Shown here: positions 5,260 through 11,829 of the stretch, in pieces
Numbering within the stretch: the stretch's first letter is position 1
How the letters are laid out: the number at the start of each line of letters is the position of its first letter
Source: Bacteroidota bacterium
GTDB taxonomy: Bacteria > Bacteroidota > Bacteroidia > Chitinophagales > Chitinophagaceae
DNA length: 11,829 nucleotides
Assembly: GCA_023433345.1 (NCBI GenBank)
Contig: JAEZDA010000030.1
Coordinates: 1-11,829 of the forward strand
Reading direction: 5' to 3'
Notes under the pieces: model-generated
What the model was told of the DNA's origin: nothing
What the model saw: only the letters and a program-made list of their open reading frames with translations
Database searches by the model: none
Position numbers and translations under genes: made by a program

Positions 5260-6672
5260 ATGGAAGAACTGTTGATAGATAAGAGACACGATGAGGCCCG
5301 GCAGGGCGAGGTATTTAAAGGCTTGTCAACAGGTTCCCCTATCGGTAAACGCTTCTATATCGAAAGCTATGGGTGCGCAATGAATTTTGCAGACAGTGAA
5401 GTTGTAGCGTCGATTTTACAAAAAGAAGGATTTTCACCCACCTCGGAGCCTGATCAATGTGATCTGATTCTCATAAATACCTGTTCGATAAGGGAAAAAG
5501 CTGAACTAACGGTAAGAAAGAGGTTGACCGAATTTAAGAAGCTGAAGAGATCCAATCGCGGCCTCCTTGTTGGTGTGCTTGGTTGTATGGCCGAAAGGTT
5601 GAAATCAGCCTTCCTTGAAGAGGAAAAGCTGGTGGATCTGGTAGTTGGCCCTGATGCCTACAGAACCCTTCCAACTCTTATTGAAGAAGCTCATGGCGGG
5701 CAAAAAGGAATAAACGTTTTACTGAGTCGCGAAGAAACATATGCTGATATCTCTCCTGTACGATTGAACAGCAATGGCATTACTGCATTTGTAAGCATAA
5801 TGCGGGGATGTAACAATATGTGTTCATTTTGCGTAGTACCGTTTACGCGTGGCCGTGAGCGAAGCCGCAGTGCCGAAAGCATTGTGAACGAATGCAGGCA
5901 ACTGTTTGATGATGGATATCGCGAAGTGACCCTGCTCGGCCAGAATGTAGACAGCTACCATTTTACAGATGAAAAAGGAAAGAACCCGGTGTCATTTGCA
6001 AACTTACTGGCACGCGTAGCCGAAATTTCTCCCCTTCTGCGTATTAGGTTTTCAACATCTCACCCTAAGGATATTACAGATGAAGTGTTGTTCACCATGA
6101 AGAAGTACCACAACATTTGCAAATACATTCATCTACCCGTGCAAAGCGGAAGTTCGAGGGTATTGCAACTAATGAACAGAACCTATAGCAGGGAATGGTA
6201 CATTTCAAAAGTAGACAGGATAAGGGAATTGATCCCGGAATGCGGTTTGTCTACCGACATGATCGCAGGCTTTTGTACTGAAACAGAGGATGATCATAAA
6301 GAATCACTCAGCCTGATGGAATATTGCAGGTACGACCTTGCCTATCTTTATTATTATTCAGAACGGCCGGGAACACTTGCCGCGCGCAGGTTTGAAGATG
6401 ATGTGCCGCTAGAAGTGAAAAAACGGAGGCTGCAGGAACTGGTGGACCTTTATAGAGGTCATTCCCTGCTCAGTATGCAGCGGGATGTGGGAAAAACATT
6501 CAGAGTACTAATAGAAGGAACTTCTAAAAAAAATGCAGAGGAGTTTTTCGGCAGAAATGATCAGAACAAGGTGGTGGTTTTCCCCCGCCAACAATTTAAA
6601 AAAGGAGATTATGTAAACGTAAAGATCGATTCCTGCACCGCGGGCACTCTTCTCGGGCGTGTAATTTCATAA
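5260..6672 (+). CDS. miaB: tRNA-2-methylthio-N6-dimethylallyladenosine synthase MiaB
   Basis: This radical-SAM methylthiotransferase converts i6A37 to ms2i6A37 in tRNAs reading U-starting codons. From ATG 5260 the protein is 470 residues, normal for MiaB. The N-terminal UPF0004 domain carries the auxiliary cluster ligands C39 (SYGCAMN), C75 (NTCSIRE) and C109 (LGCMAE). The radical-SAM core has C184, C188 and C191 in GCNNMCSFC, followed by the family sequence PFTRGRERSR. LLGQNVDSY (225-233) is the MiaB-type version of the motif that separates it from MtaB and RimO. A TRAM RNA-binding domain occupies about 405-470. The frame extends 28 codons upstream to ATG 5176, but a -7 element lies in that extension and ATG 5260 gives the usual length. 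It heads a same-strand cluster; the next frame begins nine bases after its stop. Confidence 0.97.
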   Translation: MEELLIDKRHDEARQGEVFKGLSTGSPIGKRFYIESYGCAMNFADSEVVASILQKEGFSPTSEPDQCDLILINTCSIREKAELTVRKRLTEFKKLKRSNRGLLVGVLGCMAERLKSAFLEEEKLVDLVVGPDAYRTLPTLIEEAHGGQKGINVLLSREETYADISPVRLNSNGITAFVSIMRGCNNMCSFCVVPFTRGRERSRSAESIVNECRQLFDDGYREVTLLGQNVDSYHFTDEKGKNPVSFANLLARVAEISPLLRIRFSTSHPKDITDEVLFTMKKYHNICKYIHLPVQSGSSRVLQLMNRTYSREWYISKVDRIRELIPECGLSTDMIAGFCTETEDDHKESLSLMEYCRYDLAYLYYYSERPGTLAARRFEDDVPLEVKKRRLQELVDLYRGHSLLSMQRDVGKTFRVLIEGTSKKNAEEFFGRNDQNKVVVFPRQQFKKGDYVNVKIDSCTAGTLLGRVIS

Positions 6673-6681
6673 CAACTTCAA

Positions 6682-6753
6682 ATGGATCTTCAATGAATAA
6701 AAAACAGGTTCGGAATAATCGGCAATTCGCCAGAGCTTAATTACGCCCTTAAT
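6682..6753 (+). other. N-terminal coding segment of the sigma-54-type regulator, interrupted by TGA
   Basis: In the regulator's frame, ATG 6682 reads MDLQ, then TGA (6694-6696), then IKNRFGIIGNSPELNYALN, which continues without a break into the intact gene. From memory, related Bacteroidota proteins begin much like MDLQ-S-IKNRFGIIGNSP, so one base change in codon 5 would restore the frame. Alternatively, ATG 6693, which overlaps the TGA, would read MNKNRFGIIG if the six-A run (6699-6704) were one A shorter; as given, that frame stops at 6740. Confidence 0.75.
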
Positions 6754-7926
6754 GTGGCGGTGCAGGTTGCCGCTACCGACCTTAGTGTGCTTATAAATGG
6801 TGAGAGTGGCGTTGGAAAGGAAGTATTCTCGCAGATAATTCACAGCCTTTCGGCAAGAAAACATAACCCCTTCATCGCCGTGAATTGCGGAGCCATTCCG
6901 GAAGGAACGATCGATTCAGAATTGTTCGGCCATGAGAAAGGCTCTTTCACAGGGGCAGTTGACAGCAGGAAAGGTTACTTCGAAACAGTTAACGGCGGCA
7001 CTATTTTCCTGGATGAGATCGGCGAGATGCCATTAGGCACGCAGGCCAGGTTGCTGCGGGTGCTGGAAGCGGGAGAATATATTCGTGTTGGAAGCAGTAA
7101 GGTTCAGAAAACCGATGTTCGCGTTATCGCCGCATCCAACAAAGATCTTCTGGAGCTTTCTCATCGCGGGCGCTTCCGGGAAGACCTGTACTACAGGCTC
7201 AACACCGTTCCCATTCGTGTGCCGGCATTGCGCGATCGAAAAGACGATATCATGCTCCTCTTCAGAAAATTTACGGCAGACTTTGCAGACAGGTACAAAA
7301 CCACGCCTGTATTACCCGATGAATCTGCAAAACAAATGCTGCTGAACTATTCATGGCCGGGAAATATCAGGGAGCTGAAGAACATTGCAGAGCAAATTTC
7401 TGTGCTGAGCAAGGAAAGGCATATTACCGCCCAGCAATTGCAACAGTTCCTTCCTGAACAGCAACACTCACGGTTACCCGTACTCGCCGGACCAGGAAAT
7501 GTATCACAATCAGAATTCGCAAACGAAAGAGAGATCATCTACAAACTTTTCTTCGACATGAAAAAGGATGTAAATGAACTAAAGAAAATGTTTTTTGAAG
7601 TTTTGAAAAACCCCGCGATCGCCCAAAATATGCCGGCCTTTACAAATGACAACGCAGTTCATGATTACACTCCGCAGTCGCCCGCGGCAGCGCTGGTGCA
7701 CGGTGGAAGTAACCCCATGTTTTTCAGAAACGGGAACCAGGGCGAACCGATCCATCATCATGAAGAGGTGGACGAATCTCTGAGCATTGTGGATAAGGAA
7801 AAAGAATTGATCATTAAAGCGCTTAAAAAACATCGTGGCAAAAGAAGGGACGCATCAATTGATCTCGGTATAAGCGAACGTACGCTCTACAGGAAACTGA
7901 AAGAATATGATATTGAAGACCTGTAA
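6754..7926 (+). CDS. Sigma-54-type AAA+ activator with Fis-type DNA-binding domain, no receiver domain
   Basis: This is the longest uninterrupted frame, with GTG 6754 as the first ordinary start. Family N-terminal sequence continues upstream to 6682 but is broken by a TGA. Numbering from GTG: Walker A GESGVGKE (16-23), the sigma-54 contact loop GSFTGA (63-68, Ser in place of the usual Ala), Walker B TIFLDE (83-88), arginine-finger region FREDLYYRLN (141-150) and sensor 2 WPGNIREL (201-208). A linker of about 110 residues with a charged helix and an HHH run (334-336) follows, then a Fis-type helix-turn-helix (about 346-386). The fold is that of an ATPase remodelling sigma-54 holoenzyme. No receiver or GAF domain is present, so activation would depend on expression or an unknown partner. 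It lies between miaB and lptE; its targets are unknown. Starting at 6754 would lose conserved AAA+ residues. Confidence 0.85.
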   Translation: MAVQVAATDLSVLINGESGVGKEVFSQIIHSLSARKHNPFIAVNCGAIPEGTIDSELFGHEKGSFTGAVDSRKGYFETVNGGTIFLDEIGEMPLGTQARLLRVLEAGEYIRVGSSKVQKTDVRVIAASNKDLLELSHRGRFREDLYYRLNTVPIRVPALRDRKDDIMLLFRKFTADFADRYKTTPVLPDESAKQMLLNYSWPGNIRELKNIAEQISVLSKERHITAQQLQQFLPEQQHSRLPVLAGPGNVSQSEFANEREIIYKLFFDMKKDVNELKKMFFEVLKNPAIAQNMPAFTNDNAVHDYTPQSPAAALVHGGSNPMFFRNGNQGEPIHHHEEVDESLSIVDKEKELIIKALKKHRGKRRDASIDLGISERTLYRKLKEYDIEDL

Positions 7927-7942
7927 ATTCCTGTTTCAATCA

Positions 7943-8470
7943 ATGAACAAAACAAATATGATAAAAGCATTTAAGCTTACGGCTGCAGTAATGCTTGTTT
8001 TTACTTTTTCTTTTTCAACCTGTAAGTATGGGTTTAAAGATACGGCACCTATACCTGCGGAGATAACAACCTTCCGCGTGAACTACTTTGAAAATAAGGC
8101 GCAATACATCAACACACAGTTGAGTCCGCAAATCACGGAAAGACTGAAGCAAAAGATCATCAACACAACCAGGCTTAATCAAACCAATGACGACCAGGCA
8201 CACTACGACATCAATGGATATGTGTCGCAATATTACACATCAACAGTTGGTATCAGTGGAAATGATGCCAACACCAACAGGTTGACAGTGGGCTTCCACC
8301 TTAGCTTTAAGAATAATGTGGATGATACAAAAGATTTTGAAGCCGAACTTTCGCGCACCTTCGACTTCCCGGCCACGCAAAGTCTTTCGCAGGCAGAGGC
8401 CAGCCTTAATGAAGAAATAGTGAGGAATATTGTCGACGAAATTTTCAACCGAATATTTTCAAACTGGTAG
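7943..8470 (+). CDS. lptE: LptE-like LPS-assembly lipoprotein
   Basis: About 175 residues. It resembles the Bacteroidota LptE family, the outer-membrane lipoprotein that plugs the LptD barrel and helps place lipopolysaccharide in the outer leaflet. A hydrophobic signal (about 7-26) ends at C27 in FSFSTC, a poor lipobox but in the right place, followed directly by the family-like stretch KYGFKDTAPIPAEITTFRV. Other family features are YFENKAQYINTQLSPQITE, GNDANTNRLTVGFHLSFKN, the LSQAEASLNEEIVRNIVD helix and a terminal NW. The frame extends upstream to 7907 inside the regulator gene, but ATG 7943 (16 bases after the regulator stop) or ATG 7958 gives a normal signal peptide. Co-transcription with miaB, the regulator and secG is likely from spacing. 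LptD is not in the window. Confidence 0.82.
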   Translation: MNKTNMIKAFKLTAAVMLVFTFSFSTCKYGFKDTAPIPAEITTFRVNYFENKAQYINTQLSPQITERLKQKIINTTRLNQTNDDQAHYDINGYVSQYYTSTVGISGNDANTNRLTVGFHLSFKNNVDDTKDFEAELSRTFDFPATQSLSQAEASLNEEIVRNIVDEIFNRIFSNW

Positions 8471-8484
8471 TAGCATTACTTAAT

Positions 8485-8492
8485 TAGATTTG
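8485..8492 (+). promoter_or_regulatory. Possible -7 element TAGATTTG
   Basis: Exact TAnnTTTG match, four bases before ATG 8497, the same gap as at 4061-4073. It would give an internal, leaderless transcript for the following gene and secG within the cluster. A/T-rich intergenic DNA makes a chance match possible. Confidence 0.35.
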
Positions 8493-8496
8493 AATC

Positions 8497-9264
8497 ATGT
8501 TGCAGCAAACACTTCTTGAGCAGGTTTTCACTAACATACCTTCCGAAGGGAGGGAAGCATGGCTTGAGGATATTGTGAGAAAATATCCTTATTTCAGCAC
8601 AGCTCATTATTTTCTTCTGCGCGAAAAAGGCGGGCTCGAATCCGCACCTTTCCAGGCTGCGAAAACTGCACTGCATTTCAGCCATCCCTATCTTCTGCAA
8701 CAAAGGCTGCAGCATGAACATCTTACAATGGTGGATGAATCCCCCTTGAAGCTGTCCGAAGAACCATCCACCTCAGGCAATGAAAATGAATTTTCATCGG
8801 AAGATGCCGGGGAAAATATAAACATTGAAGGCTCTAAACCAGAGGATGATGTTGCGCCCGTTATTGTCCAAAAGGAAAAGGTTAAGGAAGATGACAAGCT
8901 TACCGAAATGGTTTTCGAGCCTCTTCACACAACCGATTATTTTGCTTCCCAGGGAATAAAGCTGAGCGAAGAAATGCTTTCACAAGATAAACTCGGCAAA
9001 CAAATGCGACGCTTTACAGACTGGCTGAAAACAATGAAAAAGATTCCCGGGGCAACAGACCAGGTGCCGGTTGACATAAGCGTGAAGGCTATCGCCGAAA
9101 ACAGCAACAGGGAGGAAGAAGTGTATACCGAATCTATGGCGGATGTATACATTGAGCAACAAAAGTTTGGGAAAGCACGCGACATATACACCAAATTAAG
9201 TTTGCTCAATCCTTCCAAAAGTGCTTACTTTGCAGCCAAACTGGAAAAAATTAAAGATTATTAA
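8497..9264 (+). CDS. Cytoplasmic protein with acidic linker and TPR-like C-terminus
   Basis: A 255-residue protein with no signal peptide or membrane helix. Residues 1-75 are helical and rich in aromatic residues. About 80-135 form a Glu/Ser/Asp-rich, probably disordered linker. The segment EPLHTTDYFASQGIKL (141-156) looks like a conserved motif that I associate with uncharacterised Bacteroidota proteins in this same position. The C-terminus (about 207-250, ESMADVYIEQQKFGKARDIY and on to NPSKSAYFAAKLEKI) has the spacing of a tetratricopeptide-like helix pair. I do not know its function. It begins 26 bases after lptE and ends one base before the secG ATG, so coupling with secretion or envelope assembly is plausible but only inferred from position. 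Confidence 0.78.
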   Translation: MLQQTLLEQVFTNIPSEGREAWLEDIVRKYPYFSTAHYFLLREKGGLESAPFQAAKTALHFSHPYLLQQRLQHEHLTMVDESPLKLSEEPSTSGNENEFSSEDAGENINIEGSKPEDDVAPVIVQKEKVKEDDKLTEMVFEPLHTTDYFASQGIKLSEEMLSQDKLGKQMRRFTDWLKTMKKIPGATDQVPVDISVKAIAENSNREEEVYTESMADVYIEQQKFGKARDIYTKLSLLNPSKSAYFAAKLEKIKDY

Positions 9265-9265
9265 T

Positions 9266-9640
9266 ATGTTAGTGTTTTTTGGAATATTGATTCTGATCGC
9301 CTCTGTGATACTTGGTTTTATAATTCTTGTTCAAAACCCTAAGGGTGGCGGGCTTTCTGGTGTGTTAGGCGGTTTCAGCAATCAGTTGATAGGTGTGAAG
9401 CATTCTACGGATATCATGGAGAAAGGCACATGGATTTTCGCTGCGATAGTTGGCGCACTGTGTATTATTTCTCCCGCTTTCATACCTGAAGAAGGTGGAG
9501 GCGCAAATGACAGCCTTCTGCAAGGCGTTAGTACGAAGCCTCAAACGCAGCAGGCTGCCCCGGTAACACCGGCAAATCCGTCAGGAACAGTTACCTTGCC
9601 AGGCGCCCAGTCTGCTCCGGCTCCTGCTCCCGCCCCTTAA
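9266..9640 (+). CDS. secG: Preprotein translocase subunit SecG
   Basis: A 124-residue inner-membrane protein that assists SecYE and SecA in protein export. Two membrane helices (about 3-23 and 54-74) flank the cytoplasmic loop VQNPKGGGLSGVLGG, with GVKHSTDIMEKGTW before the second helix; both are SecG signatures. The tail after about 75 is an extension rich in Gly, Gln, Pro and Ala ending in alternating Ala-Pro, common in Bacteroidota SecG. ATG 9266 is one base after the stop of the preceding gene, indicating translational coupling. The open frame extends back to 9221, but this would add a segment inside the neighbour and spoil the N-terminal helix. A terminator follows, so secG is the last gene of the cluster. 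Confidence 0.93.
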   Translation: MLVFFGILILIASVILGFIILVQNPKGGGLSGVLGGFSNQLIGVKHSTDIMEKGTWIFAAIVGALCIISPAFIPEEGGGANDSLLQGVSTKPQTQQAAPVTPANPSGTVTLPGAQSAPAPAPAP

Positions 9641-9660
9641 GCGATAAATTATTTTTTAAC

Positions 9661-9688
9661 ACCCCGTTCGGTTGAGCGGGGTTTTTTT
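9661..9688 (+). terminator. Rho-independent terminator after secG
   Basis: ACCCCG (9661-9666) pairs with CGGGGT (9677-9682), with two further inner pairs around a GGTT loop, followed by seven Ts (9682-9688). It starts 21 bases after the secG stop. The T-tract runs directly into the next promoter element. Confidence 0.87.
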
Positions 9689-9691
9689 ATT

Positions 9692-9699
9692 TTACTTTG
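9692..9699 (+). promoter_or_regulatory. Possible -7 element TTACTTTG of mltG
   Basis: One mismatch to TAnnTTTG, identical to the element at 1667-1674 and likewise followed by TTT. It lies 20 bases before ATG 9720 and three bases after the T-tract of the secG terminator. Confidence 0.45.
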
Positions 9700-9719
9700 T
9701 TTCTAACCTATTCACAACT

Positions 9720-10739
9720 ATGAAAAAAGGTCTTTTAGTATTTCTTCTTTTGCTTACGACAGCAGGCATCTACAGCGGGTGGCAGGTGTTTGGTCCTGTT
9801 GTCAGCCAGCCTGAAGGTGGATATTTCTACATACGGACAGGTGAAGATGTTAATACCGTTAAAAAGAATTTGCTTGATAATAAAATAATCAGCAATGATT
9901 TCTTTTATACCCAGGTGGCTCGCTATGCAGATTTTACCAGGGCCAGGCCCGGTCGTTATAAAATTGCGGAAGGATCAAGCATTGTAGACCTGGTAAAGAA
10001 ATTACGCCGCGGAAACCAGGAACCGGTTCGCTTAGTGATAAACAAATTCCGCACGAAGGAAGATCTTGCCGGGCGAATAGGCAGGCAATTTGAATGTGAT
10101 TCCCTGGAAGCCATAAAGTTTTTGCTGAGTAATGATTCTCTCCAAAAATTTGGCGTGGATACGCATACGGTGGTCACGCTTGTGATCCCCAACACTTATG
10201 AATTGTACTGGAATGGAAATTTTGAAAGGATACTTAGCAGATTGAAAGCAGAACATGACAAATTTTGGACTGAGGAGCGTTTAGCAAAAGCTAAGCAGAA
10301 AGGCTTAACGGCAGAAGACGTTTATACAATGGCAAGCATTGTTGAAGAGGAAACGAACAAAAAGAAAGACAAAGAACTGATAGCAAGTGTATATATCAAC
10401 AGGATAAAAAAAGGCATGAAGCTGGAGGCGGACCCAACAGTAAAATACGCCAGCAGAAATTTTGGCTTAAAACGGATCCTGTATGGTCATCTCAAATATC
10501 CTTCGCCATACAACACTTACCAGGTTACCGGGCTCCCTCCCGGGCCGATCAGCACGGCCTCACGGGAAACGATAGACGCAGTTTTGAATGCGCCGCAAAC
10601 TGATTACATTTTTTTTGTGGCGAAACCTGATTTTAAAGGATATTCCAACTTTGCTTCCAATTATGAAGATCATAAAAAATATGCGAGAGCCTATCAAAAG
10701 GCGCTTGACAGCCTTATATTAAGTAAACAGGGCAATTAG
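9720..10739 (+). CDS. mltG: Endolytic peptidoglycan transglycosylase MltG
   Basis: A 339-residue inner-membrane enzyme that cleaves nascent glycan strands and sets their length. One N-terminal membrane anchor (about 4-24) is followed by a LysM-like region (about 35-100; RPGRYKIAEGSSIVDLVKKL) and the YceG/MltG catalytic domain. The active-site segment is MASIVEEET (204-212); E209 corresponds to the catalytic glutamate as I align it to E. coli E218. Downstream family sequences are VYINRIKKGMKLEADPTVKY (224-243) and the block SPYNTY with GLPPGPIS (262-278). ATG 9720 gives a standard anchor; an open frame back to 9672 begins inside the terminator and is rejected. Its stop overlaps the GTG of the next gene by one base, so the two are co-translated, while transcription is separate from secG. 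Confidence 0.95.
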   Translation: MKKGLLVFLLLLTTAGIYSGWQVFGPVVSQPEGGYFYIRTGEDVNTVKKNLLDNKIISNDFFYTQVARYADFTRARPGRYKIAEGSSIVDLVKKLRRGNQEPVRLVINKFRTKEDLAGRIGRQFECDSLEAIKFLLSNDSLQKFGVDTHTVVTLVIPNTYELYWNGNFERILSRLKAEHDKFWTEERLAKAKQKGLTAEDVYTMASIVEEETNKKKDKELIASVYINRIKKGMKLEADPTVKYASRNFGLKRILYGHLKYPSPYNTYQVTGLPPGPISTASRETIDAVLNAPQTDYIFFVAKPDFKGYSNFASNYEDHKKYARAYQKALDSLILSKQGN

Positions 10740-11671
10740 TGCTAACGAAGATCGAAAAAATATTTGCGCGGAATAAAGTGGCGACCTTCATTCTGAATCG
10801 TAGCCGAAACTGGTATTTGCCCGGTTTTGAAGGTGTAAGCATGTTTGAAGTGATCAAAGCCTTTTATACCCATGTAAAACTTCAGGGTTTGCGGGAGAGA
10901 GCTGCGGCAATATCCTACAACTTCATCATGGCCCTGCCGCCATCCTTTCTTTTTCTCTTCACACTGATCCCGCATTTACCCTTTATTTCAATTAGAAGTA
11001 TCAAGGTTCAGATGCACAACCTGGTGTACGACATAATACCTGCTCCTCAGTATAACAAAGAGGTGATCAGGTTTTTAGATTCATTTATTGACGGCTCAAA
11101 AATCGGATTGCTTTCATTTTCGCTTTTGCTCTCTTTATTCTTTGCATCTAATGCAATGATGGGACTAATGCGAGCATTCAACAGGAAATATTTTGGCTTT
11201 ACAGACAGGAAGAGGATCAACCAGCGCTGGATAGCCATCAAGTTAACATTCATACTTTTCGGACTTCTTCTCTCCTACCTCCTTCTTTTGATCATGCAGG
11301 GCGCTCTCCTGAGGCTGATCGTTTCAAACGATGGGTGGCGTGAGGTGATCTTGTATACTCGCTGGTTTTTTATTGTGTTGCTGATCTACTTTACCATTGC
11401 CTTTATATTTAAGTATGCACCGCCTGTTCAGAAACGCTGGAAGATTCTGAGCCCCGGCACTGTGCTGGCAACCTTCCTCAGCATCTTATCTTCGCTCGGC
11501 TTCGCTTTTTTCGTGAATAATTTTGGAAGATTTAATGCACTTTATGGTTCCATCGGAACAATCATGGTTGTAATGGCCCTGATTTTCATTAACTCCCTCG
11601 CCATCCTGATAGGTTTTGAACTAAACGTTAGTATAAAAGCAGCAAGTGCGCGCAAGCAGATGCAGCCCTAA
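10739..11671 (+). CDS. YihY/BrkB (UPF0761) family inner-membrane protein
   Basis: A 310-residue membrane protein with about six helices (near 62-82, 122-142, 168-192, 206-226, 238-260 and 272-294). Family hallmarks are RERAAAISYNFIMALPPSF (52-70), FNRKYFGF (147-154), and NFGRFNALYGSIGTIMVVM (261-279) followed by GFELN (292-296). GTG 10739 shares its G with the mltG stop (TAGTG), a coupled start; no better start is visible before the conserved part. The molecular function of the family is not settled. An old ribonuclease BN name for YihY is mistaken, and BrkB was linked to serum resistance in Bordetella. Pairing with mltG suggests an envelope role by position only. A basic tail ends the protein. 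Confidence 0.9.
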   Translation: MLTKIEKIFARNKVATFILNRSRNWYLPGFEGVSMFEVIKAFYTHVKLQGLRERAAAISYNFIMALPPSFLFLFTLIPHLPFISIRSIKVQMHNLVYDIIPAPQYNKEVIRFLDSFIDGSKIGLLSFSLLLSLFFASNAMMGLMRAFNRKYFGFTDRKRINQRWIAIKLTFILFGLLLSYLLLLIMQGALLRLIVSNDGWREVILYTRWFFIVLLIYFTIAFIFKYAPPVQKRWKILSPGTVLATFLSILSSLGFAFFVNNFGRFNALYGSIGTIMVVMALIFINSLAILIGFELNVSIKAASARKQMQP

Positions 11672-11720
11672 AATAACATCCTTTTACATGAGCGGGCAAC
11701 GTATTCGGCCGGATAATAGG

Positions 11721-11728
11721 TACATTTG
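11721..11728 (+). promoter_or_regulatory. -7 promoter element TACATTTG
   Basis: Exact TAnnTTTG match followed by TT, 19 bases before ATG 11748, with an A-rich leader typical of this group. The 11672-11720 stretch before it shows no clear terminator for the YihY gene. Confidence 0.5.
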
Positions 11729-11747
11729 TTTCAACAAAACTGAAAAC

Positions 11748-11829
11748 ATGAAATCATTATTTCTCTTTATAGGCATTGCCCTTATAGCCGTTACCATGGG
11801 TTTCGTTCAGGAAACATTGCCAATAGGCT
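11748..11829 (+). CDS. Exported protein, 5' end only
   Basis: The first 27 codons run off the end of the window. They read MKSLFLFIGIALIAVTMGFV, a signal-peptide-like hydrophobic stretch after one lysine, followed by QETLPIG. The LPIG segment after the signal recalls the beginning of some Bacteroidota exported redoxin/thioredoxin-like proteins, but too little is present for assignment. A -7 element 19 bases upstream and an A-rich leader support the start. Confidence 0.6.
   Translation, partial: MKSLFLFIGIALIAVTMGFVQETLPIG

Noticed and set aside
6693..6710. Programmed -1 frameshift at the A-run
   Set aside because: The A AAA AAC heptamer is not in the right phase with ATG 6693, and the shift needed is +1; an indel or nonsense change is simpler.
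6693..6740. Small ORF MNKKQVRNNRQFARA as a leader peptide of the regulator
   Set aside because: It is explained by out-of-frame reading of the regulator's own N-terminal region, and nothing supports attenuation.
9221..9265. Upstream start for SecG inside the preceding gene
   Set aside because: It adds a charged stretch before the first membrane helix, while ATG 9266 follows the stop of the neighbour by one base and fits the family.
9672..9719. Upstream start for MltG
   Set aside because: It begins within the secG terminator hairpin, before the likely transcript start.
10739..11671. Ribonuclease BN
   Set aside because: This is an old mis-assignment for YihY; the protein is a polytopic membrane protein without nuclease motifs.

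Overview
The window looks like an ordinary chromosomal segment from a member of the Bacteroidota, most likely the Chitinophagales/Chitinophagaceae. The protein families and their order fit this group (MiaB, a sigma-54-type AAA+ regulator, LptE, a TPR-like protein, SecG). Upstream of several genes there are also -7 elements of the Bacteroidota type (TAnnTTTG) and no strong Shine-Dalgarno sites. The taxonomic call is from memory of these families, not from a search.

Layout. (1) 1-2525: the 3' end of an HdrC-like membrane protein with two 4Fe-4S clusters and, on the same strand, an HdrB-like CCG-domain protein. These two are normally adjacent partners in a membrane-associated electron-transfer module. 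Here they are separated by an opposite-strand LysE-family transporter gene and by four kinds of short tandem or palindromic intergenic repeats. (2) 2526-4022: a non-coding stretch with a long imperfect inverted repeat, then a cytoplasmic YceI-family protein and a lipoprotein azurin with all four main copper ligands. (3) 4023-5032: a rho-independent terminator running straight into a promoter, a short membrane/coiled-coil protein resembling the C-terminal half of SPFH proteins without the SPFH domain, and a Bacteroidota-conserved protein of unknown function. (4) 5033-9640: a repeat-containing intergenic region, then a tight same-strand cluster: miaB, a sigma-54-type activator without a receiver domain, lptE, a protein with a TPR-like C-terminus, and secG, closed by a terminator. 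The cluster links tRNA modification, outer-membrane LPS assembly and protein secretion. (5) 9661-11671: mltG (glycan-chain terminase) overlapping by one base with a YihY/BrkB membrane protein. (6) 11672-11829: a promoter and the first 27 codons of an exported protein.

The strongest anomaly is at the 5' end of the sigma-54-type regulator. The recognisable family N-terminus (MDLQ, then IKNRFGIIGNSP) can be read in one frame from ATG 6682, but a TGA interrupts it at codon 5, so the first ordinary start left for the intact frame (GTG 6754) removes conserved AAA+ sequence. Other points are the inserted LysE cassette, inverted heptamer arrays on both sides of the CCG gene, two putative leaderless promoters, and two fused terminator-promoter junctions. 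I see no CRISPR array, phage, insertion sequence, toxin or defence system, tRNA or rRNA. I cannot point to a clearly new multi-gene system here.
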